Assembly (NCBI GenBank): GCA_013397435.1
Contig: VZRG01000744.1
Location: 186,001-250,000, forward strand
Origin: Erythrocercus mccallii
Lineage: Eukaryota > Chordata > Aves > Passeriformes > Dicruridae
Reading direction: 5' to 3'
Length of the DNA stretch: 64,000 nucleotides
A model generated the notes under the pieces. It was not told the DNA's origin. It did not search any database and was given only the letters and a program-made list of their open reading frames with translations. Of the stretch, positions 46,243 through 59,120 are shown piece by piece (within the stretch, counting starts at the first letter, position 1; each line of letters opens with the position of its first letter). Both the position numbers and the translations under genes were made by a program.

Positions 46243-49200
46243 GAGATGAAACTGATAAAGACAAAAGAGAGGAATTAAAATAGTCTCCCTAAAGGAGGTC
46301 ACATATTACTTTTCTCAAGTAAACCAAACCCTAGAACCTCATGTATCAGAGGAGAGGAATATTCAAAAGATTTCATGTAGAAGATAGAAGCATTCTGATA
46401 GACCTTGGTTATATGAACCCTTGTTACACTGTGTTACTTATGTGGACACTAAATTACTCTTTGCTTTAAGAAAGAGTATGTGTTGGCTCATTGATGACAG
46501 ACCTTAAAGGAAAACTTTTAAACTGCCTCAGGTGTTCAGTAAATGTGTTTCTTAGTTCCTGCAGTGTGGATTGGATTAACTGCTCTGCTTCTTGTCTCAG
46601 AGGTTATCTACAATAGAGTCCTTAATAATTCTGTTGGAACACTACTCATGCTTTACTATAAGCACAAGCTTATATTGCTAAAGCACAAGCTTATATTGCT
46701 TATATTTCTAAAGAGTTTCTCTGCCAAAAACTTGCATACAGATTCAGTTACAGGAGTGAATATATCAGCATATTCTAGTGTCCTTGCTGGCTGCCCTCAT
46801 CTGAACACCTCTGTACAGGCACTTCTTCATTGCCTGGAACTGGAGACACACTGTGCTCAATAAAGCACTGTATGCTGTATTGTTGTCTTTCTCATCTAGG
46901 GCAAGAATTAACCCTGAATTTTTAACTTGAACCATTAAATGCCAAAGGTGATGTAGCTGCAGAATGACTGCTTTTCCTCTGTACCTCCAACTGCCTGCGT
47001 TGCACTCAGCTTTGCAGAACTCTTTGATCTTAGGAGTTCTCTTTGGTGCAATGCACAAGTACAAAGAGTAGAGGCTTCAGCTGTGAGTTTTCATACATGT
47101 GCAGACTTCAACAGTCCTGAATGCATAAACTTTACCAAATGTGATGTGGTTGATTCATTTAGTATTTGTTTAAACACTGTAATAATATTTTGTTATAGAA
47201 CATTCCTATTATGGGCTTTACTACTCAGATGTAGCTACTGCAGAACCAAAAAAACCTACCAGCTCAGAAGATGAAAGAGTGGAGGATGTCAAGTAAAGGG
47301 TCACTGTCCAGTAGAACACAAGAAAAGAATTAATACAGAGGACAGCGGCTGCTCTCTGAAGGATGAAACACAGTTCAGTGTTTCTGTCACTGCTCCAGCT
47401 GGCTGACCTACCAGATTGGCTCCAGACCTGGGAACAACTTGACCAGTTATCAGCCCAGAAACAAATGCTTCGGCAATTGAGCATGTCAAATAGAAACATA
47501 AGAAAGAAAGAAAAATGCTAATGAGGTTTTATATAGAATTTTGTGAGTGAAATATAGAAATAATGAAATAACACATCAAAAGTGGTAGTGCTTTGGAGGG
47601 GGAAAAAAAAGAAATTTTTGTCTGGATTTGGAAAGGGCTAAATTTAAGAATTTAGAAAGTAGCAGACATTAAATAAATAAATAATGAGGCCCACATAAAT
47701 GAATAAACTTTACAGACTTACATTACCAAGGGCACTAAAAAGATTGTTAGCAATTATTAAACATACTTACTAATTAACTGGTGGCCTGTTTAGATATTTT
47801 TATTGTGGAAATACAGAATCTCATTCTAAATCTGAATAAAGTGGCATATCCACCTGGGGAATGTGCAGCCCATGCAGAGGGGTTGCCTCAGTCTGCAACT
47901 GTGTAATTACATCTGTTCATGATATAAGTAAGTAAATGAGTTCATTATGGGAGGAGTAATTAGCCATTTGATAAAGGTGGAGCATCAGTTTATGCACTGT
48001 GCTTGAAGACTGAGAGAAAAAGCTCAGATGTACTTATTTCTCCACACAGTATGTACATCTTTATTGGCTATGTAAAAATCTATAAAAGCTCTTTTTTCCT
48101 CCATTGCCTGAATCACTGAAAAATGAAATGTTGAGAAATACAATAGTGCAGAATGTTTCTCAGCTATTTGTGAAGTGAGTGAAGTGAGACTCAGTAATGA
48201 ATAATGCTGAAAGGTTGAATATGACAGGAATATAAGAAAGGCAAAATATGCCAATTCTGTGGGCACAGGAAGGACTAAACCAGATTCTTTATTGAGTGGA
48301 GGTGCTGCAGTGATGTCTCATGGATGTGGGTTGGCCATTGTTGCAACTTTAGTGTTTCATTCAGTAGTAAGATGCAAGATTGATGTACTCAGTAAATGGT
48401 TCCTGGATGATGTTTCCTCAGTCTTTTCGGACTGCACTGGTGTCTCCAGGTCTTCTTTTGTGTCACCCCAATTTCTTCTGAAGTTATCACAGCATTTGCT
48501 CCTCCAGTGCTGCAGTCAGTTCTGAAAAGGCCTGTTTTGGTACCCAGTGAGAGCCCTGGCAAGGGGATGGAGCACAAACCTCCTTTATCTGTGAGCAGTG
48601 ACATCACAGCCTAGCCACATATCTGATGCAGCAAAGCAAGATGTTGGATTTCATATTTGGACCTTGTTCTTCTCTCCTTCCTGCATTTTCAGGAGAGACT
48701 TGGCTTTAGAGAGATGAACTCTAGCTTGGCTTTAGGCTATCTTTCTCCTCTGGGTTTCTGCAATATCACAGTAAACATCAAGGACTAAGGAGAAGAAAAT
48801 ATAAAAATTCTGAGCACAAAACCAAAGTAATTATTTCAGAATACATAAAATACAAATGTGTAAGCTAAAAAAAAAAAGGACTAAACACCTGCAGTAATAA
48901 AGGATCTTCTGCAAAAATTCTGTTCAATATTTAAATAACCATTTCTGGTAGCCTTTTGGGTAGCAATATAGTTTGATTGCTGGCCATTTCCTACAATGGA
49001 AACTTAAGGGACATCCAGTATAGTTTTACTGTAATAAATAGAATCTGAAAAAGGAAACTGTAAGGCTGCAAAGCAAACTGTTTTCCTGAACTGCTTTTCC
49101 CTGTGAAATATTTTGTTGGCATGACATATACTGTTTATTGTTTTACATGTCTTTATAGCCTTCAGCCTCTCTCTCTGTCAACACATTACTCTTCAGCTTC

Positions 49201-51881
49201 ACTGTGCTCTTCTGTCTTCTCTGGTGCCGTGGGAACATAAAGCAAATGATTCTACTGTTCTCAGCCAGAAATTGTTTTTCATTATAATTTCAAGAGGAGC
49301 TTTGAAGTATCTACTTAGACTCTCACAGCTAATAAGAGACAAGGCAGTTGCTATGCTACTTGTTGATTAAATGAAAACCAGACCTGATAACATGTGAAAT
49401 CTTCCTGAGGGAGGTGTTTCTCTTATGGAGATGAGTACTGAACAGTTAAGATCTGAAGATGTATGTCTAAGGTTAAATGCCTAAATGGTAATTTTAAGCT
49501 CTGAAAGCAGTGAGCTTGCTGTCAGAGTGTCTGTGGATGTATAACATCACTGACACTTTCTGAGCATTTGAGAACTAGGGACTTTGAGGACAAAATGTCC
49601 ATTTTGTATTCCAAGCATTAAAAGTCCTAAATTTCATTTAAGAACTAAATGAAAAAAAGATTATTTTTCTGACATGCAACGTGATAGAAAATTCTAATGA
49701 CACCCAAGAGAAGATCCTCAGCTCTGCTAAAACCAAGATATCATACTTAAGGCCATAAGTAATATATAATATGTATGAAATAACATTTCATACTTGTCAC
49801 AGTTTGAAAATGAGTTTATAGTGAAAATCCCAAAATACCACTTATGTTTCTGAAACAGAGTGTAGACCTCTAAATTCAAGACATCAATCTAATCTAAAGC
49901 CCTGAATCTGTTTCGACATTGGAAGTTTCTTAATGTATGGGGTTTCTTCTGTATATATTTTTTAAAGGGTATGTTCTACCCCTTAAGTCAGATTTAACAC
50001 ATTCTGACAGCACCAAGTGCAGAATAAAATAAAAGTCACAATTAATTTCACTGTGAAAGTTAACAAAAAGAGGTTCCAGAGCATTAATGGTTTTGTATAT
50101 TTAATTTAAAATATCATACTTAAAACTGCAACTCTTCTTTTTTTCTTCCTTTTCTGTTGAAAATGGGCAACTCTGCAGCAAAGGATGTAAGATTCATGAG
50201 ACCAAAGAAGGAACAGGCATGAGAAAGCATAATTTTATAGTCCTGTTATTTAAGTGCTGTTGGAAGAGAACAGAATTGGTTCTGCTCTGTACATAATTCC
50301 ATTTTATGTATGTTTGTCTGTTTCAATGGAAATGCAGAAGGAATCCTCAGCAGCAGAATAGAAAATGACATTATACCTTGTCTCACTTGCTGTATTTTTG
50401 GTCCCACATTGTGGTTACCATGTGAACTGCTTGAAGAGTGGTGAATGTACCTAAAACTTCTGTTTATCCTCTTAGAGTAGAGATCTGAATTTAGTTCCCT
50501 TAAGCTAAGAAGGGCTTTCCGCTGTTCTGGTTCTGATTTTGTAGCTGCTCACAAACAAACAGGAGAGCAAAGATCTGCTTTCTGGCTTAATTAAGGAGCA
50601 AACATCAATTAGATGAAAACACTGAATGGAAAAATTAGAGACAAAAAGAGATGAACATTTTTTAGATACATTTCTATTTCCATCTGGAAGAATTAGCCAG
50701 ATGCTGTCAGCACCCTCCTCTCCCATATGTGTTTTCCACCCCTTCTCCAGATTTTCTACATTTGAGGTGGTACATTACTATCTGTTGCATCATAGGACAT
50801 TCTTGGACTGGGGTTCTACACAGGGGTCACCAAGATGTGTTATCTACCAATGTATTTCAGGCATATGTTATGCTAAAATTTCAGTGATTGCCTTAATGCC
50901 TTCCTCTCTGTACTAGGAGAAGAAGTAACAGTTCACTGTCAATGTGTTGTTAGACAGTAAAACTAAAATTTTTCTGAAAATACAGTTTTTGAAAGAAAAG
51001 ATACTTTAAATGTTACAATAATAGCACATTTAATCTATTAATTTGTGCTTTCTGAAAAGGACATGAAAGTAGGGAGATTATCCTAGGGCAGCAGTGTCAA
51101 CAGGCTTTTCCCACTTTATACCTTTATTTCAGGTTCATAAAAGGAAAATATGTGCTGGGATAATTTTTTTGTTTATTGTGTCAGATTTCCTTTATTGCAC
51201 TTGGCAATTTCATCCAATCTGTGCACTGAAAAAAAGAAATCTTGTATTTCCAAAACAAACAAAAGCTCCAGTTGCATGGTAACCAGCCCACATACTAAGT
51301 CCTAGAAATATCAGATCCAGAGGGCTCAGGACTTTGCCAAAGAAACAGAGTGCTTTAAACTGATTTATTCACAAGATAATAACAGGGATTTTAGCCACTA
51401 CATCATAAAAAATGGTGCTGTTGCCAAATTCTTTACTGTCACTGAAGTCAATGGAGTTACATCATTGACAAAGGGGATTCCAGTTCTTCCCAAGCAGTTT
51501 GTCCTCATGCACCGTGCAGAGGGATGATTGCCTCCATCACAGAGGGCAGGTCTCACCAGGCCACATGCTTGCTCTGTCAAAAAGGAGCTTTGAAGACACT
51601 GTGAACTTTAGACACAGAGTATGAGGGCATAAGAATAAAGGGCGTGGGGAGAAGTGAAGAAAAGCCCCTCAATGTTTGCCATCCATCTCATATTACAGAG
51701 ATAAAAAGACAGACACATTTACATGATTTTTCTCTGCACATTTCATGTTAACTTGGTAGTTTCAAAGGCTACAGTTACTTTGGCTACCCTGATGATGTGG
51801 AACCACTGGAGATATGTTTCAAGAAGCTGGAAGAAGCCATTAATCTGGTGGAAGTGCCTTGCTAAGGATCATAAGATAGGG
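46243..51881. other. Intergenic AT-rich sequence
   Basis: About 5.6 kb without a recognisable gene. Contains a 21-bp tandem duplication at 46660-46701. Around 51438-51470 the text CACTGAAGTCAATGGAGTTA resembles the core of an old palindromic amniote repeat. Confidence 0.6.
46660..46701 (+). repeat. 21-bp tandem duplication
   Basis: AAGCACAAGCTTATATTGCT plus one base occurs twice in a row (46660-46680 and 46681-46701), differing only at the last base. Near-identity suggests a recent duplication. Confidence 0.9.
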
Positions 51882-52150
51882 TATCATGGTTTAACCCCAG
51901 CCAGCAACTAAGTACTGTGCAGGCACTCAGTCTTCTCCTCTTTCCCAGTGGGATGAGAAGAAGAATCAGGAAAAAAAAAATCATGGGTTGAGATAAGAAC
52001 AGTGTAACAATTGATACAAAGTAAAATACACTAATAGTCCTAATAAAAAGGAGATGGAGACAGAGCTAAAATCCAAGAAAAGCAAGTGATGCATGACACC
52101 ATCCATCGACCAATGCCCAACCCATCCCCAGTCAACTCTCTTCCAGCTTA
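51882..52150 (+). mobile_element. Endogenous retrovirus LTR fragment (avian type)
   Basis: Begins TATCATGGTTTAACCCCAGC and continues with CAGCAACTAAG, CAGTGGGATGAGAAG and ATGGGTTGAGATAAGAACAG, which match an LTR family common in songbird genomes (start normally TGTCATGGTTTAACC). No internal retroviral genes or second LTR are seen nearby, so it is a solo or partial LTR. The first dinucleotide has decayed and the 3' end is uncertain. Confidence 0.65.
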
Positions 52151-54949
52151 TGTACTACTCTCTTAAGCAAGAGAAAAGGTCCTAAACCAAAAATTTCTTT
52201 ACAGTTCGGTTTGTAATGCATCTTCATGAGTAACAAGCTAACAAAATTTCTTATTCATAGTGTGTGGGTTCTCCATAATCATGAACTTAACAAATGAGCT
52301 GACATCAAACTAGTCATTGAGATATTCTTGATTTTCTGCCTAACACTGAATGTGCCTTGGACTGTGGGTTTCGCATTGATGTTTCATTCAGTTATAGTTT
52401 TTGATTCACTTAAATCATCAATCAATCTTTAATCCCCAGACCATTGCTGGAAGGACTTTGGGGTAAAAGAGTAGATCTGTGGCAATGTAAGTATTGCACA
52501 TTGAAATCAGTGTTGGGTATTCAGTAGAGGGAGCTGGAAATACCTGACATAGTACAACACTTCAAATAAGATAAAGACCATGACTGCTAAATTCATTTTT
52601 GAGTGGGAAGGATACACCTGACTGTCACTACCAAACTTTGGAGACTGTTTTGATTCCAAAGTAGATTTATGATGAACAATGGGGCTGAAGTGCCATTTTT
52701 CAGCTGTGTTCTCAGCCTGAGCACACATAAACTCAGAGGCACATGTGATTCCTCACAAGCGTATGAACTCCAGGAGAGAACTGTTAATATTTGTGAGGAC
52801 TGGCAGTTCATCAGACTGACAGTGGTGAATCTCTGCTGAAATAAGCTGTATTTCATTAACACCTCTTGATTTACTCTCTACATACCCCCAGTTCTGTGAG
52901 CAACACTTGGCCCTCAGATTTGCCACTTCAGTCTGGTACAGCTGCTTGTGGCAGCCCAACCTGTCTTTTCCATTTTTCATTTCTTTTCCCCTTCTTGTCC
53001 CAAGTCCATACTCGCATTTTTGACTCTGTGGATATGACAGAAAGCATCTCTTTTCACATTTTCAGTTCTATCAGTTTGTCTCTTGATTTAAGTGTTCTCT
53101 CTTGCTAACCACAAAAACACAAACCAGCTACAACCCCAGTAATACACCCAGGCTTGTCTAATCTGTCTGGACACAAATCTGGACAGCACAAGGGCAATAG
53201 TCTCCTGCTCTGTGGTTGTCAGTGAAGGATCTAGGCTACCTGTGCCCTCCAGGGTGGACTGTCAGACTTCTAATGGTCTAGTTTCAACTGGTGTGGTTGA
53301 TTGACCTGAAAAATAAATGGATGAAACTCAGACTCTTTGATCTAGGTATGGTGCTCTTGCAGCAGATTTGCTGTTGGAATGAGACAGGATTCAAGAGAAC
53401 CAGCTGGAGTCTGGTATGTAGGATTTTCTGGACTAAAGCCAGGGAGCTTAGTTAATAACTCAGGGAGACAGGCTGCTCGATCTTGTAATTGGCTGCCAAT
53501 GTCAGGCTCTGAGTGCCCAATTGATCATGCTGGGACCAGCACAACTGAAAAATATCTGTATTGGTACAACTTTCATAGTTAATTTATTCTGTCAAAGGTA
53601 GTGGAATTAATCTGTCTCTTTGCATATAAAACATAGGTTGCAAGTGGCTTGTGGGCTGCAGAATCTCTGACTCAAACCATGTCCTTGTCTCCATTTGAGC
53701 ATCACCATCCTTATAAAGGGCTGGTGTGAAGTTCTGTGTTGTTCTCTCAAGACAAGATCTGAGGCTCAGAGAGCTCTCTGTGTTGTGTCTGTCTTTAAAC
53801 CTGAGCTGGAGATAAAACAACATATGTGATACCAGGTAAGAATATTCTGTTCCAAAAAGCGTCTACACTGTCAGTAGCTGTGAGTCACAAACCTGCTGCA
53901 GTGGGGAACAATATCTGATTGCAAGGGGTCTTTCTCTAAGACCTGTCCTACTTGAGTCTTTGCCTTTGGACATTTTGTTTCAGAATTATGGTCTAAGCTG
54001 AGCCTCACAATCAGAAGCCTATAAGAATTTTTAGACAATATGAAGTTAAACGCCTTGCAAACAAGTGGCCAAATCTGTAGAAAACCTCCTGTGAAGTACA
54101 TGCATCAAAACCAGTGCCCTTGTGATGTTCAGACTGACAAAGGATTTGGAGGAATACTGGCTTAAGAGAGATGTATTCATGACCAGGACACTGAGGTGGG
54201 AAAAAGAAGATTTAGGAGAGAAACACTGATCACTCTCTAAACAAGTGTTGAGACCCTGGTTCTCAAAACAAATAAAAGCGAGCTTGTCAAGTACGATTTT
54301 TTTGGGGGGTAAAATGCTGAGGAAACTCAGAGCTGAAAAAGGCATGAAACCCTTTTAACAGGAAAAAAAATCCTCTTGTTTGCTTCATCCTAAATTCAGC
54401 TGAACAGAACTTTGTATCATCTGTAAATAAAATAGATTGGGGAGACACCTGGGTTGAGCACTCATACCTCCTGTAAACTGAAACTTCAAGAAGCTTCAAG
54501 ACCCAAATTATTTTCTAACCAGTAATATCAAAGGAGGAACTGTAGAGGGTCCCTTATTCAAAAGAGGCACAAAATCCTTGAGCATCAAGCAGAAAAGGGT
54601 ACAGCTAAATTATCCCTGGAAATTCATGGCACTGCAGAATAAAAAAAATGAAAGAGCAGGAAAACCATCCTGACAGTGCCAAGACAGGCAGAAAACAACT
54701 ACAGCTGTATATGAAATTATGTGGAAAATAAGGGAAGAAGGGAGCTCATGTAGTCTAGGAGAGAAATTATGCCAAACGGGCAATACGTCTGGGCAGCAGG
54801 GATGGTGAGGACGAGACTGATTTTGTTGGTACGGTGGAAAAAGGAGCAGCAGGACGTTAGGGTGGGAAAAAGGGTGAAAGAAATGAAAGGTGACATGAAG
54901 GTTGAAAGCCTGAAAAGAGAAAAAAAATGTTTCAACCTCCAAAGATGCA
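52151..54949. other. Intergenic sequence
   Basis: No gene or repeat family recognised. Confidence 0.6.
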
Positions 54950-55280
54950 ACTGTGATTATGCAGCTGTCAGCCCTGCCCCTTTAATTAAGTAATTGATTA
55001 ATTAAAATAAAGCACTTAATCTCTCCATTTACATATTACGCCTCCCATTAGCCAGCACTGACTGCAGGGTCCTCATCAGAAAGCTCCTTCCTATTTGAAT
55101 TCGTGTTGGTTCCCGAACATATTACTTTGTAAATAGGAAATGACAACATTGGCTCAGTGCCCCGGTATCGTCGCAGCATTGCCATATGTCAGTATCATGC
55201 TAAACGTAGTAAGCAGAAGACCCAACAATATAATTATTGAGGACATCTGTCAACAGCACAAGTTACATCTGGGATTAGTA
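54950..55280. promoter_or_regulatory. Candidate conserved non-coding element
   Basis: Holds TTTAATTAAGTAATTG and ATTAATTAAAATAAAG (homeodomain-type cores), ATTTACATATTA (octamer-like), CCCATTAGCC and CATATGTCAG in a compact, non-repetitive stretch whose composition differs from the flanks. This is how vertebrate developmental enhancers often look. The call rests on pattern only; no alignment was available. Confidence 0.35.
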
Positions 55281-55356
55281 GCTGTAATACTGGAAAGACC
55301 TATAAGAAGCAGGGAGGAAAGTCTTTTTGTGTTGGCTTGGATTTTCAAAAATAGGA

Positions 55357-55440
55357 GCCAGATCCTCAGCTGGTGTAAATTTAAGCCATTCAAAGAAACT
55401 AATGAATCCAGCATCAGCTGATACTAGCTGAGGATCTGAC
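55357..55440. repeat. Old palindromic (MITE-like) repeat
   Basis: CAGATCCTCAGCT (55359-55371) and AGCTGAGGATCTG (55426-55438) are perfect reverse complements, with weaker pairing beyond, around a 54-base centre. The arm sequence, with GGTGTAAAT beside it, resembles a short palindromic repeat widespread in amniote genomes. I cannot name the family with certainty. Confidence 0.6.
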
Positions 55441-57408
55441 ACTGAAAATGAGGCCAATGCCATTAAGTATGAGGTTTAATATTTTCTGTGTAAAGGTAGA
55501 ATGCCTCAAAACAATCTGAGTTTACAACATGGAATATCATTTATTAGAGGAGCCAGCAGGTACAGACTGTCTTTTATCACAGATCTGAAGAATTGTGGAT
55601 AAGTTTGGAAAGCTCCTGAAGAATATTAAAAATTCTCTTTAATGTTCTTTGTACATCAAGCATGCAGTAATTTTATATTTCAAACAATTATAGGTAGAAA
55701 AAAAGATCTTTTGAGCACATTTAATAACATTTCCTAAATTTTCTTCATCCACAGCAGAGTTTATTTTGTAGTTTGCACAGGCAGACTGTCCTGTGAAACC
55801 AGTGACACATACAGATTATACCTATTTATTAATCTGAGGGCAAGTTCCTGTTGGGAAGCCAAGTAGCTGCGTTAATGGAATGCTCCTTTTGAGTCAATAT
55901 CCCCTCTAGAAATCATATAGCCATGTCTGTACCATGCTGTGCTCATTCTAACATACTGTAGTTCTCAGCAAGCCTCAATATTTCAAACCGCAGGTTGTCC
56001 CAATATTGGTTCTGTGGCATCTGGGATGGGGGCTATCTATGTTTAAATACATGGCAGAAAGGCTTCATTCTGTGGATCTGCACTTAAGCCCTGAGGACTT
56101 CCAGTCAATTCCCAGCCCTATTGTTTGAACACCAAGTATCTAATGATGAATTGCATCACTGCCTTCAACAGAGAAGCTGAAGGAATTATGCCTAACAGGC
56201 AGATTGAGTAATACCAAGAAAAGTTGCTTTCTGAAGAAAATGTCTAGTGATGAATTAGATGAGAAATAAAGGAGACGAAAGGTTCCCCTCCACAGAAAAA
56301 AAAGCTCTTCCTTCATGTGTCATGTGAAACTTTTTACTCCTTTACACTCTGCATTGATGAACAAGGCCATCTGTGCCCCTGGGTCAGGTTTGTAATAACA
56401 AGAAAATGAGCTCCTTCACTGATCTCTCCATATTCTTAAAATTTTTTTGCTTTGCAAAATTTCTTTGAGCCTTAAATCCATAACCTATATATAACAAAGG
56501 ATTACAATAAAACAGATTACAGAACTGACAGAATGTAAGGGGGTTTTTTTCCTTAAATCGAAAAAAATCTTTCCTTATACCAGTCAATACACTGCAAGTT
56601 TGGGAGGGATCTAAGAGAGGTATGCTACTTCATCTCACTCATTCAGCAGGAGATTCACCAAGATACTTATGCTTATGGATGTATATCTGTGTGCCTGGAC
56701 ATGAGCTAAGTGTTCAAAGTCTTTCTGTAGCCAGCAGAGACTCATCCCAGGAAGCCATAGGTCTCCAGAGAGACCCTGCTGACTACTTCAACTCTGATGC
56801 TTTGAATTGCCTTGCTGGGGTGTTTATTGCTCTCTTGTGACTGGAGAGGAAGCATATGGAGCCTAAAGCCATAACTCAGTGCCTCTGTACCCAACAGGAT
56901 ATCCTGTTCGGGCTGGCAAACAAGGTAGCCAATTAAATGAGGTTAGAACTAATTGTGATGAGACGTGAAAAAATAGTTTGATACAAACCTGTGACAACAC
57001 CCAAGCCACCAATACATTTTCATTTGCAAAACAACGTAAAGAACGTTTTCCTTCCAAAATTCAATTGTGTCCTTCCTAGACTGGACAGGAGGGAAAAGAG
57101 GTATGAGCCCTGAAATGCAGAGGGCTCTGTCTTGTCCCCTTGTCCCTTGTTGGTGCTTTTCAGTGTTCTGGACACTGCTTGAACCTTGTGTGAGTGTGGT
57201 GATGAGAACACATGATTATTCACTGACTGCATGTATTTTTCTGTCAAAAGCAGGATATGAATGACCAGTGGCTTTGTTTAATTACATTTCCTTAATAAAA
57301 CAGAAAAAAAAGCTCCTCTAAAATTGTTTCAGGCCTCTGGTCTCCCATTAATACATCCTCTCCTCTTCACATATCAGAGTAACTGAGAAAATTTTTCCCT
57401 TGAGCAGA
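55441..57408. other. Intergenic sequence
   Basis: No gene or repeat family recognised. Confidence 0.6.
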
Positions 57409-57573
57409 AAAATAACAAAAAAAAAAGCCAACAAACCAAAAAAACTCCAACTCCCCCCCAAAACCAAACAAAAACCCAAAACCAATCCCGTCAACCTCTC
57501 TTCCCTCCAAACCAACCAACCAATCCACCCCTCCCCACACAAAAACAAATAAAGCCAGCCAACCAAACAAAAA
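57409..57573 (-). repeat. A/C-rich low-complexity tract (G/T on the minus strand)
   Basis: About 165 bases nearly all A and C, with CCAACCAACCAAT and AAACCAAAC units. It is the reverse-strand equivalent of the T/G tract at 19428-19555. Frames across it are not genes. Confidence 0.85.
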
Positions 57574-58834
57574 GTGACAGGTTATTTAGATGGCAATGGA
57601 AAAGTTGAAACAAATAAAATTGGAAAATTATTATTGTTTGATTTTCAGGAAGTTTTGTCCTCAGATAAGTGAGGCTAGCTGTTTTTTTTTATTTTTTTTA
57701 TTAAAAGGCAAGATAATCCAAGTGTTTTGAGCCTATAGTCTGACCCTGAAAACATAAATTTTTCTGCATCAGTAAACCTATCCACCTCATTGAGAGTACT
57801 TACATTTGGAAATCTCTGTCTTGTATAATAGTTTGTAGGACTTGTTCCAAGTGGGGCTGAAATGAGACTGAGGTACGTACACACCTTTAGCCTGGGGCTA
57901 GATTTCACTGTTACAGTTGGGGGAAAACACCCAGTTCAGAAAACTACTCTATTTCTTTCTAAAAATAAAAGACAGTTTTGGGAACACAGACATAAGAATT
58001 AATAACTAGTTCTTGTCTGATTGGAGCTCTGGAGTGAATTTTGATGGTCAGATTGCAAATAGTGCTTGGATGAAAAGGAGTCTATAATGGAAACCATGCA
58101 GGAACCTTAACACCACCAGCAATACCAGCAGAGAGCTCGTAAGAATATCAGTCATATGGACAACTGTGCACCTATTGGACATGTCCACCAAAAGATTAAC
58201 TTCAAAATCTATAGCCTCAATTTCCTGAGTTTAACTGTGTTTGAATGATCTGTGAGTTTTAGAGTAATGTGTATTTAACATGCATCTCTATAGGAACTGT
58301 AAACCCATACAGCGTGTCTTTATTTGCAATGCTATAGACCTTACAAGCATTCATTTAAGTGTAGCTTATTTAATTTTTTAATGGGCTAATCCTTGTTCTT
58401 TCAGGACAGTTTTTCTATATACAAAGCAATTGCTTAAACTAGTGTTTGTTTAGCTCACCTAACCAGAGCAGTCACGTAATCTTTGGGCTTTTCATATGTT
58501 GCCAGCAATTTTATTAATGGAATTGGGCTGTTCCTGTCTGAAATATTCTCTTGCAAATGTTTCCAGGCAGAACAAGAATGTGAATAACCTAGTGTTCAGC
58601 AATGAGTTTTAAACAGATTCTTATTCTTCTGCCTGATTTTGATAAGGTTAATGCAGTAACCATCACATAGACCACATTTAAACCATTGCAGTTGATTTTT
58701 GTTTAGGGCAGTTAGCTAATATTTGTGTTATTGCAGGGAGGATTTGAGAGAGATGGAGGATTTGAGATGGAGGATGGAGTTAGGAGTTTTCTTTGTTCAC
58801 ATTTCCAAATCTCCCTCAAAGTGCTTTTTTTTTT

Positions 58835-58854
58835 GGGGCGGGGTGGGGGGGCGG
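58835..58854 (+). other. Potential G-quadruplex
   Basis: Reads GGGGCGGGGTGGGGGGGCGG, directly after ten T. It offers four or more G runs with one-base loops, a very stable quadruplex pattern. Unusual in this AT-rich region. Confidence 0.75.
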
Positions 58855-58959
58855 TATGTATCATGCTGCAAGGCCTGGCTGGAATTTTGAATTCCGTTTT
58901 CTCTATGTCCTGCTGTATTTTTTACGGCTCAGATTTCTACCTCTTTTCCCCCTCATGAG

Positions 58960-59120
58960 GGCACATCATACACATATATCAATCAATAAAGAGAACTTAG
59001 ATTTAGAACCTTTTTTAAAACCCAAACTGTACATCCTAGCTGTTGCAACAGCTGCTTTTTTGGCTATCAGTTTCACGAAGGCATTAAATGACTCCTTATG
59101 GCAGCTCGCTCTTTATGGAA
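58960..59120. promoter_or_regulatory. Second candidate conserved non-coding element
   Basis: Non-repetitive sequence with ATCAATCAATAAAG, GTTGCAACAGCTGC (E-box CAGCTG at 59048-59053), GCATTAAATGACTCC (AP-1-like TGACTCC) and AATTAATTTAATTTAA. It looks like an enhancer by motif content only. Confidence 0.25.
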
